Assembly (NCBI GenBank): GCA_035649395.1
Contig: DASRJR010000007.1
Span: forward strand, 1-8,308
Length of the DNA stretch: 8,308 nucleotides
Origin: Gp6-AA40 sp035649395
GTDB lineage: Bacteria > Acidobacteriota > Vicinamibacteria > Vicinamibacterales > UBA2999
Direction: 5' to 3'
Shown here: in pieces, positions 1 through 6,190 of the stretch
Position numbering within the stretch: the stretch's first letter is position 1
Layout of the letters: each line of letters begins with the position of its first letter
The notes under the pieces: generated by a model
Databases searched by the model: none
What the model saw: the letters and a program-made list of their open reading frames with translations, nothing else
What the model was told of the DNA's origin: nothing
Made by a program: the position numbers and the translations under genes

Positions 1-534
1 ATCGAGGTCTGCAACGAGCGGTACGGCAACACCGGCTGGCTCGGCATCGCGCAGATCTGGCTTGATGGCGACCACATCACGCAGGCCGTCACGAAGCTGA
101 ACGACACGTATTTCAATACATCGACCTACAACAAGCCGGAATGGCGGCGACTCGTTACGTGTCAGGAAGTCGCCCATGACTTCGGACTCGACCATCAGGA
201 CGAGAACTTCGACAACCCGAATCTGGGGAGCTGCATGGACTACACGAGCGCTCCGCTGGGCCCGCCCAGCAACGAGCACCCCAACCTGCATGATTTCCAG
301 GAGCTTGTCGACATCTACACACATCTCGATAGTGGCACCACGGTCGGGAGCGCGCTGCCCAACGCGATGCCGCCAGCGATGGGACAGATCGACTTCGAGA
401 ACCCATCCCAGTGGGGACGCCTGGTTCGCGCGAGCGCGAACGGGCGCGTCCAGGTGTTCGAGCTCGATTTCGGACGCGGCCACAAGGTCGTGACCCACGT
501 CTTCTGGGCGGACCCGGACCGCGATCGTCACTAA
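1..534 (+). CDS. Metzincin-like secreted metalloprotease-type protein, 3' part (5' end outside window)
   Basis: The frame is open from base 1 and stops at 532-534, giving 177 visible residues; the N-terminus, and probably a signal peptide, lies off the left edge. Residues 55-65 read QEVAHDFGLDH, which matches the metzincin zinc motif HExxHxxGxxH except that the first His is Gln. The Glu, second His, Gly and third His are all present. A Met-turn-like segment, SCMDYTS, follows at 77-83, as expected 10-20 residues after a metzincin helix. Three Cys (4, 54, 78) could form disulfides, consistent with secretion. The C-terminal ~45 residues (WGRLVRAS onward, ending in a THVFWAD segment) look like a small appended beta element. 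From memory, a family of uncharacterised bacterial proteins carries this same CQExxHxFGLDHQDE stretch, so Gln may be a family trait. Peptidase fold is likely; activity is uncertain. Internal ATG starts such as 235 would delete the motif and are not real. Confidence 0.8.
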   Translation: MEVCNERYGNTGWLGIAQIWLDGDHITQAVTKLNDTYFNTSTYNKPEWRRLVTCQEVAHDFGLDHQDENFDNPNLGSCMDYTSAPLGPPSNEHPNLHDFQELVDIYTHLDSGTTVGSALPNAMPPAMGQIDFENPSQWGRLVRASANGRVQVFELDFGRGHKVVTHVFWADPDRDRH

Positions 535-559
535 CATCGAACGCACATCACGGGGGGCT

Positions 560-579
560 CCGGAGAATGATCTCTCCGG
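560..579. terminator. Short perfect hairpin between convergent gene ends (possible bidirectional terminator)
   Basis: CCGGAGA (560-566) and TCTCCGG (573-579) form a perfect 7-bp stem around a 6-nt loop. It lies 25 nt after the stop of the metzincin-like gene and about 45 nt beyond the stop of the leftward DUF3857 remnant, so it could serve both. There is no T-tract on either side, so a classical Rho-independent terminator is not demonstrated. Confidence 0.35.
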
Positions 580-624
580 CGTTCCCCGATCGGCTGCTCG
601 CGGCGAGCCACCGGACGACAGCGC

Positions 625-846
625 TCAACGCGTCAACGACAGCACGACCGGCAATCGCTGGGCCTCGTGGAAGGCGTCGAAGAACGCGCGAACGGCCGCA
701 TACGATTGCGCCGGCACAGTCGCGCGTGGCACCCGCAGCGTCACAGTCCGCACGACTCGACCCGCTTCCTTCTCCCACTGGACCGTAAACGCACCGAACG
801 GCGTCAGACGGGTCATCCAATCCGGCGTACAACTCGGCGCACGCAT
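625..846 (-). pseudogene. C-terminal remnant of a DUF3857/transglutaminase-type protein
   Basis: Read leftwards, this stretch encodes about 70 residues that look like real protein, unlike the rest of the long frame in which it sits. The frame continues to 1305 only as the shadow of the amidohydrolase. Recognisable pieces are TPFGAFTVQWEKEAGRV, RTVTLRVPRATVPAQSYAA and the end VRAFFDAFHEAQRLPVVL. They follow the pattern I know from the C-terminal tail of DUF3857-domain proteins: a beta-rich segment, basic residues, then xYxxxRxFxxAxxxAxxxPVVL. The upstream transglutaminase core and the N-terminal DUF3857 domain are missing, because the rightward amidohydrolase begins at 868. ATG at 846 is the only nearby start and has no convincing ribosome site. 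I read it as a truncated gene left when the amidohydrolase region was joined here. A short expressed protein cannot be excluded. The family assignment is from memory. Confidence 0.55.
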
Positions 847-867
847 CTGCACACGTTTTCGTAGAGA

Positions 868-2199
868 ATGTCGAGACGCATGAAACGGGCTCTCGTCCTC
901 GTCGCGCTCACCGGGGTCGTGGCCACCGGCTCGGGCATCGGTGCGCAGACCCGCGCGCAATCGCCGCTGATGTTCGAGGGGGCCCGACTCATCACGGGCA
1001 ACGATGGACCGGCGATCGAAGACTCGGCGTTCGTCGTCGAGAACGGACGCTTCAGCGCGGTCGGACGACGGGGCGAGGTCCGCGCGCCGCGTGGCGCGAC
1101 GGCGATCAACCTGCGCGGCAAGACGGTGATGCCGGCGCTGGTCGACGCCCACAGCCACCTCGGGTACACCGACGTAGCGGCCGGCACGACGACGTCGGCG
1201 AACTACACACGTGAAAACGTGCTCGATCACCTGCGGCGCTATGCGTACTACGGGATCAGCGCCACGCTGAGCCTCGGCCTCGATCGCGGCGATCTGCCCT
1301 ATCAACTGCGCGCGTCACCCACGCCGGGCACCGCGCTGTTTTTCACGGCGGGTCGCGGCATGGCGATGCCCAACGCAGGCCCGAACGCCGACTACTGGAA
1401 GGACGCGGCCTACGGCGTCACGACCGAAGCCGATGCCCGCGCAGCGGTGCGAGAGCTGGCGGCCAAACAGGTCGACATCGTCAAGATCTGGGTCGACGAT
1501 CGGAACAAGACGGTGACGCCGCTTCCACCGGCGCTCTATCGACCGATCATTGCCGAGGCGCATGCGCACCAGCTCCGAGTGGTCGCTCACGTGTACTATC
1601 TTGCCGATGCGAAGGAGCTGCTGCGGGCGGGCGTCGACGGGTTCGCGCACGGCATTCGCGATCTCGACCTGGACGACGAAATCATGGGGCTGTTGAAGGA
1701 GCGGCCGCAGGTGTTCGTCATCCCGAACCTGCCGGATACGCCGCCGTCGATCGACGATCTCGCGTGGCTCAGCGAAACGCTGCCCCCTGCCCAGATCCAG
1801 GCGATGAAACGAACCGCGGTAGCCACTCCGCCCCGGCCGCGCCTTTTCGAGGTACAGGCACGAAACCTGGTGAAAATGAGCGCGGCGGGAGTTCGCATTG
1901 GTTTCGGTACCGATGCGGGCGTCGGCGCCCCCTACGGATGGTCGGCGCACGCCGAACTGGCCGACATGGTCGCCGCTGGCATGACGCCGGGCCAGACCAT
2001 CGTCGCGGCGACGCGCACATCGGCGGAAATCATGCGACTTGGCCAGGCGGGGACGATCGCTCGCGGAAAGAGCGCCGATTTTGTCGTCCTCGACGCCAAC
2101 CCGCTGGCGAATGTCAAAAACAGCCGCACTATTTCCGACGTATACCTAAGGGGCGCCCGCGTCGATCGCGACCGTCTTCGGGCGGAATGGACACGATGA
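868..2199 (+). CDS. Exported metal-dependent amidohydrolase (imidazolonepropionase/prolidase-like superfamily member)
   Basis: The protein has 443 residues. An in-frame stop at 862-864 bounds the start to ATG 868 or ATG 880; the second gives a cleaner signal peptide (MKRALVLVALTGVVATG..., cleavage near GAQ at 25-27), and neither has a strong ribosome site. Amidohydrolase-fold features appear in order: an N-terminal beta segment (34-88), the metal pair H95-x-H97 in LVDAHSHLG, K206 in VDIVKIWVDD (candidate carboxylated lysine), H241 in VVAHVY, H261 in GFAHGIRD, D349 in GFGTDAG, and the usual C-terminal ending with GTIARGKSADFVVLDANPL (395-413). The length is normal for the family. The fold should hydrolyse C-N bonds of cyclic amides, dipeptides or similar substrates in the periplasm; the substrate cannot be told from sequence. 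It stands alone: upstream is a gene remnant on the other strand, downstream a separate small gene 153 nt away. Confidence 0.9.
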   Translation: MSRRMKRALVLVALTGVVATGSGIGAQTRAQSPLMFEGARLITGNDGPAIEDSAFVVENGRFSAVGRRGEVRAPRGATAINLRGKTVMPALVDAHSHLGYTDVAAGTTTSANYTRENVLDHLRRYAYYGISATLSLGLDRGDLPYQLRASPTPGTALFFTAGRGMAMPNAGPNADYWKDAAYGVTTEADARAAVRELAAKQVDIVKIWVDDRNKTVTPLPPALYRPIIAEAHAHQLRVVAHVYYLADAKELLRAGVDGFAHGIRDLDLDDEIMGLLKERPQVFVIPNLPDTPPSIDDLAWLSETLPPAQIQAMKRTAVATPPRPRLFEVQARNLVKMSAAGVRIGFGTDAGVGAPYGWSAHAELADMVAAGMTPGQTIVAATRTSAEIMRLGQAGTIARGKSADFVVLDANPLANVKNSRTISDVYLRGARVDRDRLRAEWTR

Positions 2200-2290
2200 C
2201 GGTCCCGGGGTGGGGATCTGCCGGACCCCGATTAATCCGGCCCGGCTCTTGCACCGAAAAGAAGGATATGCGCGTCCGTGAAATCGCAGT

Positions 2291-2306
2291 CGCAGGCTGG
2301 CCTGCG
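2291..2306. repeat. 16-nt perfect inverted repeat in the gap after the amidohydrolase gene
   Basis: CGCAGGC (2291-2297) and GCCTGCG (2300-2306) are perfect complements separated by TG. It lies in the 153-nt gap between the amidohydrolase and the small exported protein, 47 nt before the ATG of the latter. It may be a terminator stem without a T-tract, or a dyad operator. Nothing in the sequence decides between these, and a chance palindrome in GC-rich DNA is possible. Confidence 0.3.
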
Positions 2307-2352
2307 CATGGCAGGTTCAGTTGAGACGGCCCACTAGAACCGAGGAATCACC

Positions 2353-2820
2353 ATGGTGAGAGCGATCCTGTTAGGCGTCGTGCTGGTGGCTTTGGTCGGT
2401 CCAACGCCGTCCACGGCACAGCAATCCTCCTCAGAGAAGGATTTCACCGGCGTGTACTCCTGCGAAGGAAGTAATCCCGACGGGAAGTCTTATGTCGGCC
2501 TCGTCGAGATCTTAAAGCTCCAGGACACGTATCTCGTGCGGTGGACGATGCCCAACGACACGCAGGTCACGGGGGTCGGCATCTTCCGTGACGGAGTGTT
2601 AGCGGTCAGCTACTTCGGCGGTTCCCCGGCCGTGGTCGCGTATTCGACCACCACCGACGGACGCTTGGACGGCCGGTGGACCATGGGCGGCGCGGAAGGG
2701 TACACCTTCAAGGAAACGCTCACGAAGATGGCGAACCGCAAGCCGTCGGCGGCGCCGGTGCCGCATCGCGAGCCGCGCCAGCCGCGCCAGGACGCCGACG
2801 AGCCGCGCATCAAAGTCTAA
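2353..2820 (+). CDS. Small exported beta-rich protein of unknown function
   Basis: The protein has 155 residues. ATG 2353 is preceded by GAGGA at 2342-2346 with a 6-nt spacer, a good ribosome site that fixes the start. Residues 1-22 form a signal peptide (hydrophobic AILLGVVLVALVG, then a cleavage-like TAQ). The body (31-125) is a run of short beta strands with repeated glycine turns: FTGVYSCEGSNPDGKSYVG, YLVRWTMPNDTQVTGVGIF, VLAVSYFGGSPAVVAY, DGRLDGRWTMGGAEGYTFKE. This looks like a lipocalin-like or avidin-like small barrel. Similar bacterial proteins are sometimes auto-labelled 'fibronectin-binding', a name I would not trust here. The last 30 residues are low-complexity, rich in Pro, Arg and Glu, and probably disordered. 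One Cys (38) is present. It has no clear partner: it converges on the leftward cyclase-family gene, whose stop is 7 nt away. Confidence 0.8.
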   Translation: MVRAILLGVVLVALVGPTPSTAQQSSSEKDFTGVYSCEGSNPDGKSYVGLVEILKLQDTYLVRWTMPNDTQVTGVGIFRDGVLAVSYFGGSPAVVAYSTTTDGRLDGRWTMGGAEGYTFKETLTKMANRKPSAAPVPHREPRQPRQDADEPRIKV

Positions 2821-2827
2821 GCACGCC

Positions 2828-3775
2828 TCAGCGAACCGCGATCGGCGCCACCGTCGATCCGGTTCCGCCCTGAATCTTCAGCGGCTCGACGACGAGCGCA
2901 AACTCGTGGACGCGTCGGGCCGCCAGTTCATCCAGCCGCAGGTTCTCCAGCAGGTGAATGCCGTTGACCACCAGCATGATCTGGTGGACAGGGCCCGCCA
3001 GCTGCGGATTCGGGTTCGGTGAGATTTCGACCGCCGTGTTGTCGGCGCCGACCAGCATCGGATCCTGTCGAGCCAGCCATTCGGCCGCCGCCGTCCCAAT
3101 CCCGGGACTTACCCGCTGGTAGCGCGGGTTGTCCTTGCCCCAGAGTGTCCCCCAGCCCGTGTGAATCAGCACGGCATCACCCGGTTGCAGCGAGAGCTTC
3201 TGCTCGGCCAACGCCTGCTGCAAGTCCTGCGGCGTGATCTCGTAGTTCTCCGCCAGCACCGGCATGCGCTTCAGCGCCGCGACGTCGATGAGGACGCCGC
3301 GCGTGAACAGCGCGCCGACCTGCTCCACTCCAAGCTTGGTGAACCCGGTGCGGCTCGCGGTCTCGTCGAGCGTAAAGCAGTTGTACATGCTGTTGTTGAT
3401 CATCTGGTGGGGGAAGGTGTCGAACTGCGTGCCGACCTGTCCGATCTCGGACACGATCAGCTCCTCGTTCGAGCCACGGTGGTTCGTCCCGGGATCGTTG
3501 CGCGTGCGCTTGGTGAGAATCTCGAAGCGCCGCCCCGCCGGCATCGGCATCGACTCCGACAACACCCGGCCCAACTCGATCACCTCGCCGGTCTTGATCA
3601 GCCGCGCGGCGCGGAGCACCGTCTCCGGCTTCATGTGATTGCCGGCGCCGCGCTGATCACCTTTGCCCCACTTCGATGGACACCGCTGACTGTCAGCAGG
3701 CGGCTGCCATGACTGCGCGGCAGCGGGCACAGCGGTCGCGATCAGCACTAATCCAGCAGCAGCGATTCTCAGCAT
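2828..3775 (-). CDS. Secreted cyclase-family (kynurenine formamidase-like) hydrolase with Gln in the metal motif
   Basis: From ATG 3775 the protein has 315 residues. The start is fixed by AAGGAG six bases upstream and by a signal peptide directly after it (MLRIAAAGLVLIATAVPAAAQ). The open frame continues upstream to 3883 without a stop, but that part is repeat DNA. The body fits the cyclase family (PF04199 type): conserved VLIDVAAL (161-168), ITPQDLQQAL (180-189), LQPGDAVLIHTGWG (196-209), VGADNTAVE (242-250), then H264 and E277 in the VHQIML...HLLENL segment. The family motif HxGTHxDxxxH appears as QVGTQFDTFPH (113-123): both first His are Gln, while D119 and H123 remain. Family members hydrolyse amide or lactone bonds using zinc or manganese. 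With the altered motif, the metal or activity may differ; I recall a Gln-containing subgroup but cannot confirm it. It probably acts in the periplasm. It is co-directional with the heme-protein gene upstream, separated by a palindromic element. Confidence 0.88.
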   Translation of the reverse strand: MLRIAAAGLVLIATAVPAAAQSWQPPADSQRCPSKWGKGDQRGAGNHMKPETVLRAARLIKTGEVIELGRVLSESMPMPAGRRFEILTKRTRNDPGTNHRGSNEELIVSEIGQVGTQFDTFPHQMINNSMYNCFTLDETASRTGFTKLGVEQVGALFTRGVLIDVAALKRMPVLAENYEITPQDLQQALAEQKLSLQPGDAVLIHTGWGTLWGKDNPRYQRVSPGIGTAAAEWLARQDPMLVGADNTAVEISPNPNPQLAGPVHQIMLVVNGIHLLENLRLDELAARRVHEFALVVEPLKIQGGTGSTVAPIAVR

Positions 3776-3781
3776 CGGCTT

Positions 3782-3787
3782 CTCCTT
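3782..3787 (-). promoter_or_regulatory. Ribosome binding site deciding the start of the cyclase-family gene
   Basis: On the - strand this reads AAGGAG, six bases before ATG 3775. It rules out the longer in-frame start at 3883, whose extra 36 codons would be translated from the intergenic repeat. Confidence 0.8.
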
Positions 3788-3804
3788 GTCCACCAGTACC
3801 CGAT

Positions 3805-4030
3805 AACGGAGGTCACGGAGGAAACGGATTAACAGGAGAAACAGAGCAACGGAGATCGGAAAGAGCAACCCGCTGCGAATCATTCCTCTGCGGGTGGGCG
3901 TACGCGCGCGAGCGCGCGCCGGCCTTCGGCCGGCAGCCTACCCGCACTCAGCATGTCGCGAAGCAGTTTGCTTTGTCTGACCTCCGTTACTCCGTTTCTC
4001 CTGTTAAACCGTTTCTCCGTGAACTCCGTT
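3805..4030. repeat. Palindromic intergenic element, copy A (ACGGAG-arm, GC-hairpin core)
   Basis: Almost the whole gap is one large imperfect palindrome. Outer arms: 3805-3857 and the reverse complement of 3979-4030 agree in all but about six positions. Each arm carries ACGGAG-like units (3806, 3815, 3824, 3841, 3849) at about 9-nt period. The inner arms (3858-3899 and 3936-3978) still resemble each other and end in GCGGGTGGGC / GCCTACCCGC, a 10-bp stem with one G-U pair. Inside that are two adjacent hairpins: GCGCGC with a GAGC loop (3904-3919), and GCCGGCC-TTC-GGCCGGC (3918-3934). No protein is encoded. It starts one base after the stop of the heme-protein gene and ends just before the ribosome site of the cyclase-family gene. 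A transcript through it should fold strongly, so it could weaken read-through or protect an mRNA end. Copy B at 6191-6480 shares the plan. Confidence 0.8.
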
Positions 4031-4031
4031 G

Positions 4032-5165
4032 CTAGTAGCGAGCGACGATCATTCGCATATTGCGTAGAGGCGCTCCATCCTTCGAGCGTGCGACGAAAGA
4101 AAGCTGTGTGCCGCGACGGACGAGCAGCGGCGTCTTCAAGATGAACGGCGTCGGCCACTCGGCGGAGACGTCTCTCGCATACAGCAGAATGTCCGTACCG
4201 CCGTCGGGACGACGGGCGGTGACCTCGAGACTGGCGGCGTCGCCATCGATGTCGGGGCGCAGCGCCCACACGCGCGTGTCCGAGGCGATCGGCGCGCTGG
4301 CGCGAAGGGTGCCGCGCGCGTCGGGCGACGGCTGCAGCACGAGGTCGGGCGACGCCGCGCCCGTCTGCCCGCCCGCAAAGTGCAGACCGATCTCGCCACG
4401 GTCGGCGACGGGTTCGGCCGCGCTGCGGTAGGAGATGTCGGCGACGAGCCGCGAGCCAGGTCGAAGACGGATGGCCACACCGTCAGGCAGCTTCGTTTGG
4501 CCGTACCACGGTGTCCAACTCCCGAGCCACTGCCCTGTCGACTCCACGCTGAAGACCGCGGCGCGGACGACGCGCCGGTCGCCCGGCAGGTACTCGAGGG
4601 CGGTGAGACGACGCTCGGACGTGAGCTGAAGGTCGACGATCGTCCGCCGGACGAAATCGCCGCGTTGCGTCTCGACGCGGCTGGCCTCGAGCGATCGCAC
4701 CAGGTCCGGCTCACCTGCCTGCCAGTGCCCGACGTGCGCCGTTGCGCGAACGTCCTGCCGCGCCGCCGCACCGGGATCGTTGACGTTGAGAAACACCGTG
4801 CCACCGTTGCGCGGCCCCAGCCCTTCGACCCAGGCCACGAAGAACTGCGTTTCGCGAAGCGTCAAGCGGTTGTCGTTGACGAACTCACCATAGCCGGGCA
4901 CCGCCGGCCACGGCGGCATGTGGTGGCGCAGAATCGCCGTCCTGATCGAGCGCCCGCGCACCCACGTCTGCTCGTATGTCGAGAGCGGGAACGCCAGTCC
5001 ACCATCCATGTGACACGAGACGCAATGGCTGCTCAAGATGCGAACGATTTCCCGATCGAACAGCACCGTCGTCGTCACCGATCCATGCGACAGCGCCACG
5101 CGTGGCGACAGGATCCATCCGATGGCCAGGCCCGCGATCACGACGGCGCTGCACGTCGTCTTCAT
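4032..5165 (-). CDS. Exported c-type heme protein with a copper-ligand-less PHM-like (ascorbate-dependent monooxygenase) domain
   Basis: The protein has 377 residues from ATG 5165, whose ATGA overlaps the TGA of the HMBD gene; the longer in-frame start at 5234 would lie deep inside that gene and lack a signal peptide. Residues 1-27 are a signal peptide. A single cytochrome c motif, C48-V-S-C51-H52, is followed by HHMPPWPA (M83, likely distal ligand) and by LTLRETQFFVAWVEGLGP, the usual end of such heme domains. From about residue 150 the sequence follows the two-lobed beta fold of peptidylglycine alpha-hydroxylating monooxygenase (Cu2_monooxygen N and C type): ALEYLPGDRRVVRAAVFSV, then LRPGSRLVADISYR, and a C lobe with ALRPDIDGDA and LVRRGTQLSFVAR. 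Where active relatives have HH, HYH and HMH copper ligands, this has R201-A202, S245 and D305-x-D307. The heme part should bind heme; oxygenase activity is unlikely. It probably acts in the periplasm or at the cell surface. Confidence 0.82.
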   Translation of the reverse strand: MKTTCSAVVIAGLAIGWILSPRVALSHGSVTTTVLFDREIVRILSSHCVSCHMDGGLAFPLSTYEQTWVRGRSIRTAILRHHMPPWPAVPGYGEFVNDNRLTLRETQFFVAWVEGLGPRNGGTVFLNVNDPGAAARQDVRATAHVGHWQAGEPDLVRSLEASRVETQRGDFVRRTIVDLQLTSERRLTALEYLPGDRRVVRAAVFSVESTGQWLGSWTPWYGQTKLPDGVAIRLRPGSRLVADISYRSAAEPVADRGEIGLHFAGGQTGAASPDLVLQPSPDARGTLRASAPIASDTRVWALRPDIDGDAASLEVTARRPDGGTDILLYARDVSAEWPTPFILKTPLLVRRGTQLSFVARSKDGAPLRNMRMIVARY

Positions 5166-6166
5166 GGCGCTGGAGCCACCGTGAACGTCGAGGTGAAGGT
5201 GTAGAGCCTGTCGTTGCGCCTGAACTGCGTCCACGCGCGATATCGGCCCGGCTTCGGCATCAAGCCGTCGAAGATCACCTGCGGCCCGCCTCGAATCTTC
5301 TCGAGGTCGGCACCCGGCGGGATCACGAACTGGGGCATGCTGTCGTCATCGCCGCTCGCGAGGATGTCGAGCGGATGCGTGTGGACGTAATCGAGCATGT
5401 CTTCGCTCATGATGAGCGTGTGGCCGAACGCGCCGAGATAGGTCTGTAAGTCCGTGATCGGACGTCCGGTCCTGGTATCGGTGAGATTGAAGATCAGGTG
5501 ACCGTAGAGTCCCGCGACGAATGTCGGCGGATCGTATGCGACCGTCGCGGTGATGTCGTCGATCGTCTTGCGGGGGTTCACGTCCGGCACGAGTGACCCG
5601 CCGTCCATGGCGAGATCACCGGCGTCGCCTGCGGTCACGAGCGGCCGCGCGATCAACTGGGTCGCCCCGCCGCTCGGCAGGAAGTCAGACAGCACCTTGT
5701 AGGAGCCCGCCTTCGGCAGCGTGACGTCGATCGTCCAGGTGCCGTCGGCCTGCTGCTCGGGGTGAATGTGCTGGAAGTGCTCCATATCCTGGCTGATGAC
5801 GAACAAGTGGTACTGGCGTTCGTGCACCGGTTCGAACTTCGTCACCTGCTGGCCGGTGCCCGGATGAAGCACCTTGAACCGCCAGCGCGACGGCCGGCCC
5901 GGCTGCACCAGCGCCGGCAACGTGGAGAACTCGAAGCCGTAGTCGCGGACGTCGTACGGCGTCGCCTTCACGAGCGCCATGCCGCACCGCGGGCACGTGC
6001 CAGCGATATCGAGCGTGTAGTCGGGATGCATCGGGCAGACGAACGCGGTGGTCTCGAGATCGGAGGTCGGGTTCAGTTGAGCGCTGACGAGCAGGCTCGC
6101 CAGAAACGCCAGCACGGCTCCGGCCGCGAGTGCTGTCCGACGCGTCCTGGGCGCGGGCGCGATCAT
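5162..6166 (-). CDS. Periplasmic HMBD (heavy-metal-binding) protein with two His/Met-rich repeats
   Basis: The protein has 334 residues. An N-terminal hydrophobic segment (11-30, after RTRR) is a signal peptide or anchor. Residues 42-66 are a heavy-metal-binding domain, with C44-P-M-H47 and C58-P-R-C61-G-M63, the pattern seen in copper-efflux proteins and copper ATPases. Two beta-rich domains follow, each holding the same motif: HLFVISQDMEHFQHIHPE (120-137) and HTLIMSEDMLDYVHTHPLD (249-267). This indicates an internal duplication; the spaced His and Met residues are candidate Cu(I)/Cu(II) ligands. It probably binds or hands over copper in the periplasm, by analogy with the HMBD; the role of the repeats is not established. 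Its last codons overlap the start of the heme-protein gene by four bases (ATGA), so the two are translated together. No clear ribosome site precedes ATG 6166, which sits about 25 nt from palindromic element B, so promoter or leader signals may lie in or beyond the element. Confidence 0.85.
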   Translation of the reverse strand: MIAPAPRTRRTALAAGAVLAFLASLLVSAQLNPTSDLETTAFVCPMHPDYTLDIAGTCPRCGMALVKATPYDVRDYGFEFSTLPALVQPGRPSRWRFKVLHPGTGQQVTKFEPVHERQYHLFVISQDMEHFQHIHPEQQADGTWTIDVTLPKAGSYKVLSDFLPSGGATQLIARPLVTAGDAGDLAMDGGSLVPDVNPRKTIDDITATVAYDPPTFVAGLYGHLIFNLTDTRTGRPITDLQTYLGAFGHTLIMSEDMLDYVHTHPLDILASGDDDSMPQFVIPPGADLEKIRGGPQVIFDGLMPKPGRYRAWTQFRRNDRLYTFTSTFTVAPAP

Positions 6167-6190
6167 CAGACGTAGCGTAACCGAATGCCG

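Noticed and set aside
847..1305. Extension of the DUF3857 remnant frame to the right
   Set aside because: This part is antisense to the amidohydrolase N-terminus and translates to Arg-rich low-complexity sequence; only the portion below about 846 looks like protein.
2820..2828. Terminator between the convergent small exported protein and cyclase-family genes
   Set aside because: Only seven bases separate the two stop codons and I see no stem with a T-tract there or just inside either gene.
3805..3857. CRISPR-like array suggested by regularly spaced ACGGAG units
   Set aside because: The units are 6 nt at 9-nt period with no unique spacers and no cas genes, and the arm is part of a palindrome.
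4380..5204. Long + strand open frame of 274 codons
   Set aside because: It lies antisense to the heme/PHM-like gene, which has a CxxCH motif and signal peptide. Its translation is Arg-rich with no domain and is a GC-rich shadow.
5166..5234. Longer start for the heme/PHM-like gene
   Set aside because: The extra 23 codons read out of the 3' end of the HMBD gene, add no signal peptide and would make a 73-nt overlap; ATG 5165 gives a clean signal peptide and an ATGA junction.
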